In this document: piece after piece, positions 24,449 to 32,594 of the stretch
Position numbering within the stretch: the stretch's first letter is position 1
Layout: every line of letters begins with the position of its first letter
DNA from: Bradyrhizobium sp. AZCC 1721
GTDB taxonomy: Bacteria; Pseudomonadota; Alphaproteobacteria; Rhizobiales; Xanthobacteraceae
DNA length: 64,000 bases
Assembly: GCF_036924715.1 (NCBI RefSeq)
Contig: NZ_JAZHSB010000001.1
Span: 4,145,001-4,209,000, forward strand
Reading direction: 5' to 3'
The notes under the pieces: generated by a model
Seen by the model: the letters and a program-made list of their open reading frames with translations, nothing else
Told to the model about the DNA's origin: nothing
The model's database searches: none
Translations under genes and position numbers: made by a program

Positions 24449-25908
24449 GCTGCTCCCGAATTGCCAGCCGTGCGGCGCTCGGCCGCGAAGATCTTGCCGG
24501 GATTCATCAGGCCGTTTGGGTCGAGCAGTTGCTTGATGCCGAGCATCAGGTCGATCTCGAGCGGGTCGGCCACGCGCGCGAGCCGGCCGCGATTGGTAAT
24601 GCCGATGCCGTGCTCGGCGCTGATCGCGCCGCCCTGCGCCGCGGTTTCGTCGTCGACGATCTCGTTGATCTCTGTCACCAGCGCGGCCGTCGCGTGAGGA
24701 TCGCGGCAGCGATCACGGTCGATCAGGGCGATCACGTGAATATTGCCGTCACCGATATGGCCATGCATCACCACACGCGCATGGGGAACGGCCGCCATGA
24801 TCCTGGCTTCGACATTGGCGACGAACGCAGCCTGCCGCTCCAGCGGAACCACGCTGTCGTGCGAGACTACATATCCGCTCCGCTTGTTGCCTTCGGACAC
24901 GCCGTGCCGCACCGCCCAAATCGCCTTCGCCTGGGCAAGGCTGGAGGCTAGCACGGCGTCCTCGGCCAGTCCCGCCTCCATCGCATCAGAAAGCACGGCG
25001 GCTAATGGCTCGTTGAGATCGATCCCGGCCAGCGTGTCGGTCAGTTCGACGATTAGGTACCACGGCGTGGTGAGTTCGAAGGGAATGGTGACATGGGGCA
25101 CGGTCGCGGCGATCGCCTCGATCTGGCTGCGCGACATGATTTCCAGGCTGCCGAGCCGATCGCCGACGGCGCCGCGCAGCCGCTGCATGATCTGCAGGGC
25201 GTGGTCAACGCTCTGCAGTTTGAGCAGCGCCAAAGCCGAGCTGCGCGGCGGCGCGAATAGCTTCAGCACCGCCGCGGTGACGATGCCGAGTGTCCCCTCC
25301 GCGCCGATGAAGAGCTGCTTGAGCGCGTAGCCGGTGTTGTCCTTGCGCAGCGCGCGCAGGCCATTGAAAATGCGTCCGTCCGGCAGCACCACTTCCAGCC
25401 CGAGCACCAGGTCCCGCATCGGTCCATAACGCAGCACCGCCGTGCCGCCGGCATTGGTGGAAATATTGCCGCCGATCTGGCACGAGCCCTCGGCGCCGAG
25501 ACTCAGCGGAAAGTAACGGTCCACAGCCATGGCCGCCGCCTGCACCTCGGCGAGGATACAGCCGGCCTCCACCGTAATCGTATTGGCGAGCGGGCTGACG
25601 TCACGCACGCGCCGCATGCGGTCGAGGCGGATCACGACATTGTATGCGCCATCATCCGGTGTGGCGGCGCCGCACATGCCGGTGTTGCCGCCTTGCGGGA
25701 CGATCGAGAGCCGCTTGTCGGCACAATAGTGGACAACCGTCGCGACCTCGGCGGTCGAGCCGGGCTTGACGACTGCAACGGCACGGCCGCGGTAGCGTCC
25801 GCGCCAATCCACCACATAGGGCTCCTGATCAGGTGCGGAATCGATGACATAATTGTCGCCGACGATCGCCGCCAATCCAGCAAGCACATTTTGGAAGGAT
25901 CCGGTCAT
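24445..25908 (-). CDS. FAD-linked 2-hydroxy acid oxidase/dehydrogenase (GlcD/D-LDH type)
   Basis: 487 residues from the ATG at 25908. The PP-loop FAD domain includes LSIVPQGGNTGMCGAATP, GSCQIGGNISTNAGGTAVLRYG and IGAEGTLGIVTAAVLKL; the C-terminal domain has the metal/substrate site HGHIGDGNIHV and ISAEHGIGITNRG. Proteins of this type oxidise D-2-hydroxy acids (D-lactate, glycolate, D-2-hydroxyglutarate), feeding electrons to quinone or cytochrome. Here it would convert a C4 2-hydroxy acid to its 2-oxo form. It is downstream of the lyase gene (25 bp) and upstream of the kinase gene (overlap). Confidence 0.88.
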   Translation of the reverse strand: MTGSFQNVLAGLAAIVGDNYVIDSAPDQEPYVVDWRGRYRGRAVAVVKPGSTAEVATVVHYCADKRLSIVPQGGNTGMCGAATPDDGAYNVVIRLDRMRRVRDVSPLANTITVEAGCILAEVQAAAMAVDRYFPLSLGAEGSCQIGGNISTNAGGTAVLRYGPMRDLVLGLEVVLPDGRIFNGLRALRKDNTGYALKQLFIGAEGTLGIVTAAVLKLFAPPRSSALALLKLQSVDHALQIMQRLRGAVGDRLGSLEIMSRSQIEAIAATVPHVTIPFELTTPWYLIVELTDTLAGIDLNEPLAAVLSDAMEAGLAEDAVLASSLAQAKAIWAVRHGVSEGNKRSGYVVSHDSVVPLERQAAFVANVEARIMAAVPHARVVMHGHIGDGNIHVIALIDRDRCRDPHATAALVTEINEIVDDETAAQGGAISAEHGIGITNRGRLARVADPLEIDLMLGIKQLLDPNGLMNPGKIFAAERRTAGNSGAA

Positions 25909-25933
25909 CCGATCGTCTCGTCGCCCACTCGCG

Positions 25934-26857
25934 CTAGACGCTGGCGGCGGCAAACGCGCCGGCGTCGGCAAGCAACTCTTTCAACTGCGGAGCCGGCAGC
26001 GACTCCAGCGGCGGCCGCAGGCGTTGCCACCCGGCATGGCCGGTGTGCTGCGCAACCAATGCCTTCAGCGATGCCATCTGCGCAAAACGTGAGACGAGCT
26101 CGCGCGCCTTCACGATTCGCGCCTGCGCCACCGCAAGCCCGGCGTCATCGTCGCTATCGCGGAAGTGCCGATAGACATAGGCAAGATCGCGCGCGACGAG
26201 ATTGGAGGTTGCGGTGATGCAGCCCGCGCCGCCCCTGCGCAGCAGCGGCAGGAGCAGCGGATCCGCGCCGGCCAGCACCGCAAAACCCGGAAAGCGCTCG
26301 ACCATTGCGGTCATGTTGGCGAAGTCGCCGGAGGAATCCTTGATGCCGACAAAGGTCGTCGGATAGGCCGCGCGCAGCCGCCCAATCAGCGCATGCGAGA
26401 TCGGCTGCATCGACATCTGGGGAATATGATAGAGCACGATCTTGAGCCGCGCATCGCCAAGCCGCTGCACGACTTCGCTGTAGGATGCATAGACACCGTC
26501 ATCGGTGACGCCCTTGTAATAGAATGGCGGCAGCATCACCACCGTATCGACGCCGACCGAGAGCGCGTGGCGCGTCAGCACAATCGTATCGGTGAGCGCC
26601 GCGACTCCGGTTCCGGGCAGCAGCCGGTTCGGCGCGATGCCGTCCCGCACGACCGCCTCAAGCAGCGCGATGCGCTCGGCGACCGAGAAGGAGTTGGCTT
26701 CGCCGGTGGTGCCGAGCATCGCGATGCCATCGCAGCCCTCGCTCAGGAGATAGCGGCAATGCGCAACGAACCGTGCGTGGTCGGGTGCGAGTTCAGCGTC
26801 GAGCGGCGTCAGCGCCGCGCAGAACACGCCATGAGGATGCAGGGATGCTGTCGACAA
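25934..26857 (-). CDS. Dihydrodipicolinate synthase/N-acetylneuraminate lyase family protein
   Basis: 307 residues. The start is TTG at 26857, chosen because GGAGG lies 4-5 nt upstream and no ATG fits. The class I aldolase fold is shown by GIAMLGTTGEANSFSVAER, the catalytic tyrosine in VLYHIPQ and the Schiff-base lysine in TFVGIKDSSGD. Members cleave or form 2-oxo acids (DapA, NanA, KDG aldolase, 2-oxo-4-hydroxy acids). As first gene of the sugar-acid operon it may retro-aldol cleave a 2-oxo acid product. A second, different family member is at 57264-58169. Confidence 0.88.
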   Translation of the reverse strand: MSTASLHPHGVFCAALTPLDAELAPDHARFVAHCRYLLSEGCDGIAMLGTTGEANSFSVAERIALLEAVVRDGIAPNRLLPGTGVAALTDTIVLTRHALSVGVDTVVMLPPFYYKGVTDDGVYASYSEVVQRLGDARLKIVLYHIPQMSMQPISHALIGRLRAAYPTTFVGIKDSSGDFANMTAMVERFPGFAVLAGADPLLLPLLRRGGAGCITATSNLVARDLAYVYRHFRDSDDDAGLAVAQARIVKARELVSRFAQMASLKALVAQHTGHAGWQRLRPPLESLPAPQLKELLADAGAFAAASV

Positions 26858-26884
26858 AGATCCTCCGATCGCCCGAATCCCGTT

Positions 26885-26899
26885 GTTCGGAATGCGAAC
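26885..26899. promoter_or_regulatory. Palindromic operator candidate for the IclR regulator
   Basis: GTTCG-GAATG-CGAAC is a perfect 5-bp inverted repeat around a 5-nt spacer, located in the 128-bp region between the divergent lyase and regulator genes, 28 bp upstream of the lyase start. Its shape resembles the GTTCG...CGAAC-like half-sites described for the PcaU/PobR branch of IclR regulators. Binding is an inference. Confidence 0.5.
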
Positions 26900-26985
26900 G
26901 TTTGTTATGTAACTTCTCCTAGAACTGGACCGCCGCCGCCGTCAAGGGGAGGCGACCGTCGTTCTTGCAAGCGGGCATTGACGAG

Positions 26986-27807
26986 ATGGCCAAGACATCC
27001 AAGCGCGCGCCGACCACCGCGCCGAAAAATCCAAAGAACCACGTCGCATCCGTCGGCAAGGCCTTCGCTGTTCTGCAGAGTTTTTCGAGCGACGCCTTCG
27101 AGCTGACGCTCAGCGAGATTGCCGCGCGCGCCGATCTCGATCGCGGCACCGCGTTCCGTCTGATCCAGACGCTGAGGGAGCTTGGTTATCTCCATCCCGT
27201 TCCGCAGAGCCGTCGGTTCAGGCTCGGCGTCGCGTGTCTCGATCTCGGCTACACGGTGCTGTCAGGGGGAACGCTGCGCGCTTTGACCGAGCCGTTGCTG
27301 CGCGACCTCGTGCCATCAGTGAGCGATGCAGCGTCGCTCGGCGCGTTGGACGGGGGGGACGTGATCTATCTCGCGCGCGTCGGCACGGGCCTCGACCGGC
27401 ACAAGATGGACCGTCGGCCCGGCACGCGAATTCCGGCTTACAGCGCCGCGCTCGGCCACGTCATGCTGGCGCATCTGCCGCGGGACGAGCAGATCCGCCG
27501 GCTGGAATTGCGGCCACGCATCAAATTGTCGGAAAAAACCCTGACGGATATCGATGCCCTGCTCGACCGGCTTGACCTGGTCAGGCAGCAGGGCCACGCG
27601 ATCTCCGACGGCGAAAACGCTTACGGTCTTCGCACGCTGGCAGCGCCGATCTTCGACGCGCGAGGTTCGGTGACTGCCGGCTTGAGCGTCACGGTCGATG
27701 CGACGCGCATGGACATGACCGCCTTCCGCGACCAAGCCCTGCCCCAACTGATACGTGTCGCGGCGGTCGTGCAGGACCTCGCGATCAAATCCGGCCTATC
27801 GAACTAG
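26986..27807 (+). CDS. IclR-family transcriptional regulator (PcaR/PobR-like)
   Basis: 273 residues from the ATG at 26986; a possible TTG-type extension to 26965 is not supported by an RBS. A winged helix-turn-helix (about 20-85: VASVGKAFAVLQSFSS...LTLSEIAARADLDRGTAFRLIQTLRELGYL) precedes the IclR effector domain (GGTLRALTEPLLRDLV, RPGTRIPAYSAALGHVMLAHLP, AAPIFDARGSVTAGLSV). It is divergent from the six-gene operon and is the obvious regulator of it, sensing the substrate or a pathway intermediate. Confidence 0.93.
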   Translation: MAKTSKRAPTTAPKNPKNHVASVGKAFAVLQSFSSDAFELTLSEIAARADLDRGTAFRLIQTLRELGYLHPVPQSRRFRLGVACLDLGYTVLSGGTLRALTEPLLRDLVPSVSDAASLGALDGGDVIYLARVGTGLDRHKMDRRPGTRIPAYSAALGHVMLAHLPRDEQIRRLELRPRIKLSEKTLTDIDALLDRLDLVRQQGHAISDGENAYGLRTLAAPIFDARGSVTAGLSVTVDATRMDMTAFRDQALPQLIRVAAVVQDLAIKSGLSN

Positions 27808-27848
27808 TGCTTCAGCCCGCCTTGCGCAGCCGCGCGCACCATTCCGGG

Positions 27849-29063
27849 CTAGGTCGCCGGCACCTGGCGTTGCGAAGCTGCGCGCCCCGCGGTCTTGCGC
27901 CGCCACTTCTCGAGTGACAGCGGCAGCTCTTCCGCCGCCTCGACCCGGTTACGGCCGCCGCGCTTGGCCTGATAGAGCGCGGTATCGGCCGCCGCCAGCA
28001 ATACTTCGAGCTCCGTGCCCGCCGGACCACCGGCGACGCCGATGCTGACGGTGGTGACGACCGGGCCTTCCTCGCAGACGATGTTGGATGCCTCGAACGC
28101 CTCGCGCACGCGCTCGGCCACGATTACGCCCTCTTCCAGCGGACACGCCAGCAACGCCGCGAACTCCTCGCCGCCGATGCGCCCCGACAGATCGCTGATG
28201 CGCAAATTGCTGGCCACGACAGTGGAGAACAATTTGAGGATCTCGTCGCCCGCGGGATGGCCGAAGCGGTCGTTGATGCTCTTGAAATGATCGATATCGA
28301 AAATCATCACCGTCACCGGCCGCCCTGCGGCGGCCTCGTGTTCGATCACGCGGTTGCAGGCTTCCGAAAAGCCGCGGCGGTTCAACATTCCGCTCAAGGG
28401 ATCGACCGAGGCCGCGGTCTTGTGCACCGTCACGGCGCGGTCCGACACCAGCATGAAGATCACGAAGACGGTGCCGATCGCATACAAGATCAGTTCGACC
28501 GAGAATGCCGTCACCCAGATGCTGCTGGCAAAGGTCTCGTCATGCGGGCGCAACAGGCTGCCGAGCAAGATCGGCAGCGCCAGCACGCAACCATGCATCA
28601 CGGGCACGACAATCGTCGGCCAGCGCTTGTGCATCGTCCTCCGCCGTTCGCTCCACAATTCGGAAGCCGTCAGCCCTGCATAGATCGCGACGATCGCCGC
28701 ACCGACGACCAGCCGCATGGCGGGATTCAAGGACGGCAAAGCCAGCACCGTGCCGACCCAGGCGGTTGCGCCGAGGAAAAGCCCCGGCAGATTGGGCTTG
28801 CGGCCGTGGAATACGCGTGCGGCGTTCCAGACCATGCCGCAGGCCGCGAAACCAATCGCATGCAGCGTCAGCAATAGCGGCTCGCCGAGTTTGGCGCCGC
28901 CGATGGTCCAGATCGCCACCGACGATGCGCCAAGCAGGTAGGCCGTCCCCCACCACTTCAAGGCTGGAATGTTTTCCTGCTTGCCGAACAGCACCAGCAT
29001 GGCCCCGAGCATGCCTGCGACCATCGTGGCAAATAAATAGAGCGTGGATGTATCGAACGACAT
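27849..29063 (-). CDS. Membrane diguanylate cyclase (GGDEF)
   Basis: 404 residues from the ATG at 29063 (a frame opens at 29117 but adds a Cys/His-rich extension). About six hydrophobic segments occupy residues 5-200, followed by the GGDEF domain with the active-site motif RIGGEEFAALLA and upstream DIDHFKSINDRFGHPAGDEIL. It should synthesise cyclic di-GMP; the GGEEF variant is catalytically competent. No I-site RxxD is obvious directly before the motif (LRISDLSGR). No EAL domain is attached. The C-terminus is basic. Confidence 0.93.
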   Translation of the reverse strand: MSFDTSTLYLFATMVAGMLGAMLVLFGKQENIPALKWWGTAYLLGASSVAIWTIGGAKLGEPLLLTLHAIGFAACGMVWNAARVFHGRKPNLPGLFLGATAWVGTVLALPSLNPAMRLVVGAAIVAIYAGLTASELWSERRRTMHKRWPTIVVPVMHGCVLALPILLGSLLRPHDETFASSIWVTAFSVELILYAIGTVFVIFMLVSDRAVTVHKTAASVDPLSGMLNRRGFSEACNRVIEHEAAAGRPVTVMIFDIDHFKSINDRFGHPAGDEILKLFSTVVASNLRISDLSGRIGGEEFAALLACPLEEGVIVAERVREAFEASNIVCEEGPVVTTVSIGVAGGPAGTELEVLLAAADTALYQAKRGGRNRVEAAEELPLSLEKWRRKTAGRAASQRQVPAT

Positions 29064-29225
29064 GGGCTCACCCGAACGCGTGTGATGCTGCTTGTTCGGC
29101 GCACACTGAAAATGCAATTTCGCGCCATCGCATTAGGGGACACTAGGAGGGCCGTGTTCCAATTTCGTGAGTGCGGGTAAGCAAGTTTTCACGAAAATCC
29201 GTGGTAACCCATCACTAAATAGTAA

Positions 29226-29258
29226 GCAAAAAGGGCGCCGATCGGCGCCCTCTTTTCG
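29226..29258 (-). terminator. Rho-independent terminator after rpsI
   Basis: GGGCGCCGATCGGCGCCC is a perfect palindrome (29233-29250). On the minus strand it is followed by TTTTTGC, placing it as the terminator of the rplM-rpsI operon; on the plus strand it is followed by TCTTTTCG. Confidence 0.85.
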
Positions 29259-29300
29259 TCCGGTGAATGCAGCAATCCGCTGCAAATTTTAGCGAAGCAA

Positions 29301-29777
29301 TTAGCGCTTCGAGAACTGGAACGACTTGCGCGCTTTCGCCCGGCCGTACTTCTTGCGCTCCACGGTACGGGAGTCGCGGGTCAGGAAGCCGCCCTTCTTC
29401 AGCACGCCGCGGAGATCGGGCTCGAAGTTGGTCAGCGCCTTCGAGATGCCGTGACGCACGGCACCCGCCTGGCCCGACAGACCGCCGCCGGCGACCGTGC
29501 AGATGACATCGTACTGGCCGGCACGCGCGGCCGCGACCAGCGGCTGCTGGATCAGCATGCGCAGCACCGGACGGGCGAAGTAAATCTCGACTTCGCGGGT
29601 GTTGACTGTGATCTTGCCGGCGCCCGGCTTGATCCAGACGCGGGCGACCGCATCCTTGCGCTTGCCGGTGGCGTAGGCGCGGCCGTATTTGTCGACCTTC
29701 TTGACGTATTTCGGCGCTTCCGGAGCGGCCGTCTTCAACGACGCCAATTGGTCGAGCGACTGCATGGTATCCGACAT
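29301..29777 (-). CDS. rpsI: 30S ribosomal protein S9
   Basis: 158 residues, including the alphaproteobacterial N-terminal extension (MSDTMQSLDQLASLKTAAPEAP). The conserved core YATGKRKDAVARVWIKPG, the GGGLSGQAGAVRHGISKAL segment and the C-terminal tail RKKYGRAKARKSFQFSKR that reaches the P-site tRNA are all present. It starts 1 bp after the end of rplM, the normal operon arrangement. Confidence 0.98.
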   Translation of the reverse strand: MSDTMQSLDQLASLKTAAPEAPKYVKKVDKYGRAYATGKRKDAVARVWIKPGAGKITVNTREVEIYFARPVLRMLIQQPLVAAARAGQYDVICTVAGGGLSGQAGAVRHGISKALTNFEPDLRGVLKKGGFLTRDSRTVERKKYGRAKARKSFQFSKR

Positions 29778-29778
29778 C

Positions 29779-30243
29779 TTATGCGGCCCTCATGTTCTTG
29801 CGGTTCATCGAAGCGATATCAACCTTCTCGGGCTGCTGGGCTTCATGCGGATGTTCGGCGCCGGGGTAGACGCGCAGATTCCCCATCTGCACGCGTCCGA
29901 GCGGACCGCGCGGGATCATGCGCTCGATGGCCTTCTCGACCACGCGCTCGGGGAAACGACCCTCGAGGACCTGTTTCGCGGTGCGTTCCTTGATGCCGCC
30001 GATGAAGCCGGTGTGCTTGTAGTAGACCTTGTTGTCGCGCTTGCGACCGGTCAGCACCACATGCGCCGCGTTGATGATGATGACGTTGTCGCCGCAATCG
30101 ACATGCGGGGTATAGGTGGGCAGATGTTTGCCGCGCAGGCGCATCGCGACGAGCGTGGCGAGACGGCCGACCACCAGACCTTTGGCGTCGATCAAGACCC
30201 ACTTCTTCGTCACCTCGGCGGGCTTTGCCGAATAGGTTTTCAT
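29779..30243 (-). CDS. rplM: 50S ribosomal protein L13
   Basis: 154 residues beginning MKTYSAKPAEVTKKWVLIDAKGLVVGRLA, with HVDCGDNVIIINAAHVVLTG, the YYKHTGFIGG motif and the MIPRGPLGR signature. L13 is an early-assembly 50S protein. It is the first gene of the rplM-rpsI operon, behind a recognisable sigma-70 type promoter at 30297-30325. Confidence 0.98.
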   Translation of the reverse strand: MKTYSAKPAEVTKKWVLIDAKGLVVGRLATLVAMRLRGKHLPTYTPHVDCGDNVIIINAAHVVLTGRKRDNKVYYKHTGFIGGIKERTAKQVLEGRFPERVVEKAIERMIPRGPLGRVQMGNLRVYPGAEHPHEAQQPEKVDIASMNRKNMRAA

Positions 30244-30296
30244 GTGAGGAAATCCGTGAAAATGGAAATCGGCGCCAGATGCGCCGAACTGGCGGG

Positions 30297-30325
30297 TTTC
30301 TAGAGAACGGCGCGTTGTCAGTCAA
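30297..30325 (-). promoter_or_regulatory. Sigma-70 type promoter of rplM-rpsI
   Basis: On the minus strand TTGACT and TAGAAA are separated by exactly 17 bp, with an AT-rich stretch (30335-30395) upstream that could serve as an UP element. The start point would fall about 45-50 bp before the rplM start. The -35 box overlaps a small palindrome (CGTTG...CAACG). Confidence 0.6.
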
Positions 30326-30397
30326 CGCCAATGTTTGCAAATTACCGCAATAAAAACAACGGTTTAAAAATCTGGTGTAATATTACCTTTCAAAAGC

Positions 30398-30826
30398 CTA
30401 TGTGTTTGGAATGGAATAGGTCGCCGTCACATGGGCGATCGGATCGGGCGACGAGCCTGACAGCAGGTTGACCTCGCCAACCGCCAGCCGCTTACCGAGT
30501 TTCAGCAGGCGCGCTGCGGCCAGCACGTCCTCTCCCGGCTGGCCCTTGCGCAGGAAATTGATGTTGAGATTGGTCGTTACCGCCAATCCCACCGGGCCGA
30601 TCGCCGAGAGCAGCACCACATACATCGCGAAATCGGCCATCGCCATCAGGGTCGGCCCCGACACGGTGCCGCCGGGACGCAGCATGCGCTTGTCATAGCG
30701 CCGCCGCAGCAGGCAAGTCTCGCCGTCGGCGCTCTCGATGGTGATATCGCCATCGCTGAAGGCTTGCGGAAATTCCTCGCGGAGGAACTTCTCCAGCTCA
30801 GCCACGCTCATTTTCGCTGCCGCCAT
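30398..30826 (-). CDS. PaaI-family acyl-CoA thioesterase (hotdog fold)
   Basis: 142 residues, RBS AGAGGTGG before the ATG. The hotdog thioesterase pattern is RPGGTVSGPTLMAMADFAMYVVLLSAIG followed by VTTNLNINFLRKGQPGEDVLAAARLLKLGKRLAVGEVNL. The family hydrolyses acyl- or aryl-CoA thioesters; the specificity is not evident. It is divergent from the enoyl-CoA hydratase-like gene, which fits a role in acyl-CoA metabolism. Confidence 0.85.
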   Translation of the reverse strand: MAAAKMSVAELEKFLREEFPQAFSDGDITIESADGETCLLRRRYDKRMLRPGGTVSGPTLMAMADFAMYVVLLSAIGPVGLAVTTNLNINFLRKGQPGEDVLAAARLLKLGKRLAVGEVNLLSGSSPDPIAHVTATYSIPNT

Positions 30827-30913
30827 GCCACCTCTGCCCCTCGATTATGACTGCCTGTTACATTACGTTGTCATCAAAGCCAAAATGAAAATCTTGGAGT
30901 GGAAACCTCAGAG

Positions 30914-31738
30914 ATGACCGCCCAAACTGCTCGCGCACCCACGCCGCAACCTCCGATCCTGCTGCAGGAAAATATCGGCAGCATCCGGGTGCTCACGCTC
31001 AACCGGCCGGCGGCGCGCAACAGCCTGTCGGAGGGGCTGATCGCCGAGCTGCACGGCGCGCTGAAGGAAGTCCACGACGACAACAGCGTGCGCGCCGTCG
31101 TCATCGCGGCCAACGGTCCGGCGTTCTCCGCGGGCCACGACATGAAGGAATTGACTGCGCGCCGTACCGATGCCGATCGCGGCCGCGCCTATTTCGCGCA
31201 GATCATGAACGCCTGCAGCGCGATGATGCAGGCTGTCGTGCACCTGCCGAAGCCCGTCGTCGCCGCCGTGCAGGGCATCGCGACCGCCGCTGGCTGCCAA
31301 TTGGTGGCGAGCTGCGATCTCGCGGTCGCCTCCGAGGCGGCAGGCTTCGCGACCCCCGGCGTCGATATCGGCCTGTTCTGCTCGACCCCCATGGTGGCGC
31401 TGTCGCGCAACGTCCCGCGCAAGCAGGCGATGGAGATGCTGCTCACAGGTGAACCGATCTCGGCGACGACGGCGAAGAATATCGGCCTCATCAACCGCGT
31501 CGTTGCCGCCGGCACCGAGCGCGATGCGGCGATCGCGCTGGCGCAGAAAGTCGCGCTCAAATCCGCCTATACCGTCAAGCTCGGCAAGGAGGCTTTCTAT
31601 CGTCAGGCCGAAATGAGCCTCGCTGAGGCCTATCGCTATGCGGCCGAAGTGATGACCGAGAACATGATGGCGCGCGACGCCGAGGAAGGCATCGGCGCCT
31701 TCATCGAGAAGCGTGAGCCGAAGTGGCAGGATAAATAG
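30914..31738 (+). CDS. Enoyl-CoA hydratase/isomerase family protein (ECHDC3-like)
   Basis: 274 residues from the ATG at 30914 (a GTG at 30899 is possible). Crotonase motifs are visible: oxyanion hole segments AFSAGHDMKEL and GIATAAGCQLVASCDLAVASE, then GFATPGVDIGLFCSTPMVALSRNVPRKQAMEMLLTGEPIS. This last segment is characteristic of the ECHDC3-like branch, whose members lack a classical pair of glutamates (the region reads GCQLVASCDLAV rather than GGGCELA). Hydratase activity is therefore uncertain. It is followed by dispersed palindromes. Confidence 0.82.
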   Translation: MTAQTARAPTPQPPILLQENIGSIRVLTLNRPAARNSLSEGLIAELHGALKEVHDDNSVRAVVIAANGPAFSAGHDMKELTARRTDADRGRAYFAQIMNACSAMMQAVVHLPKPVVAAVQGIATAAGCQLVASCDLAVASEAAGFATPGVDIGLFCSTPMVALSRNVPRKQAMEMLLTGEPISATTAKNIGLINRVVAAGTERDAAIALAQKVALKSAYTVKLGKEAFYRQAEMSLAEAYRYAAEVMTENMMARDAEEGIGAFIEKREPKWQDK

Positions 31739-31747
31739 ACGGCCCTT

Positions 31748-31841
31748 ATCCTGAGGAGCCGCGAAGCGGCGTCTCGAAGGATAGAGGCCCGTCTGTGGCC
31801 TCATGGTTCGAGACGCGCGTTCCGCGCTCCTCACCATGAGG
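31748..31841. repeat. Pair of dispersed palindromic repeats
   Basis: Two hairpins lie in tandem between the hydratase-like gene and the CoA-binding gene. The first, 31748-31782, starts ATCCTGAGGAGCCGCGAAGC and ends CTCGAAGGAT; the second, 31799-31841, has arms CCTCATGGT and ACCATGAGG. Both resemble well-known multicopy intergenic repeats of Bradyrhizobium-type genomes. Confidence 0.75.
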
Positions 31842-31856
31842 ATCTGAGGAAATCAA

Positions 31857-32441
31857 ATGAACCACGACGCCTACGACGACAATTATATCCGCGGCATCCT
31901 CAACTCCGTGAAATCGATCGCGATGGTCGGGGCCTCGCCGGTCAATGTGCGGCCGAGCTACTTCGCGTTCAAATATCTGGCGCAGCGTGGCTACGACATG
32001 ATTCCGGTCAACCCCGGTCATGTCGGAAAGCAGCTACTCGACAAGCCTTTTGTCGCCTCGCTGTCAGATATCGGCCGTCCCGTCGACATGATCGACATCT
32101 TCCGCAGCTCCAGCCACATCATGCCTGTCGTCGACGAGGCCCTGACATTGTCGCCGTTGCCAAAAGTGATCTGGATGCAGCTCGGCGCGCGCGACGACGC
32201 GGCTGCCGCAAAAGCCGAGGCCGCCGGCATCAAGGTGGTGATGAACCGCTGCCCGAAGATCGAGTATGGTCGGCTGTCGTCGGAGATTTCATGGATGGGC
32301 GTCAATTCGCGCACGCTGAGCTCGAAGCGCGCGCCGATCCCGACGCAGGGCATGCGGCTGTCGCTGAACCGGATGAGCGTCGGCGGCGGGGCAACGGCAG
32401 CATCGGATCGCGCCGCAAAGAACAAAGGCGAGCCGACGTGA
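31857..32441 (+). CDS. CoA-binding domain protein (YccU-like)
   Basis: 194 residues with the Rossmann-type CoA-binding pattern SIAMVGASPVNVRPSYFAFKYLAQRGYDMIPVNPGHVG, then PVDMIDIFRSSSHIMPVVDEAL and KVIWMQLGARDDAAAAKAEAAGIKVVMNRCPKIEYGRL. These small proteins bind CoA through a succinyl-CoA-synthetase-like fold; the cellular role is unknown. It is somewhat longer than YccU because of a C-terminal extension of about 45 residues. It lies 153 bp before the metY-like gene and may be in the same transcript. Confidence 0.85.
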   Translation: MNHDAYDDNYIRGILNSVKSIAMVGASPVNVRPSYFAFKYLAQRGYDMIPVNPGHVGKQLLDKPFVASLSDIGRPVDMIDIFRSSSHIMPVVDEALTLSPLPKVIWMQLGARDDAAAAKAEAAGIKVVMNRCPKIEYGRLSSEISWMGVNSRTLSSKRAPIPTQGMRLSLNRMSVGGGATAASDRAAKNKGEPT

Positions 32442-32594
32442 AGCAATGAGAAACAATTATTTCGAAGACGCGGCCTGACGAAGCAGACCCGTTTCCAATC
32501 CGCCGCATGTGAACGCTTCGCCTTGACGGCGGACGCGGCTGCGATCAGCATCGTCAACGCATTTCAAGCAAGCCAGAGAACAGGACGAAGAAGA

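Noticed and set aside
32442..32594. Possible SAM-II riboswitch before metY
   Set aside because: The conserved pseudoknot sequence elements of SAM-II were not found in the 153-bp gap.
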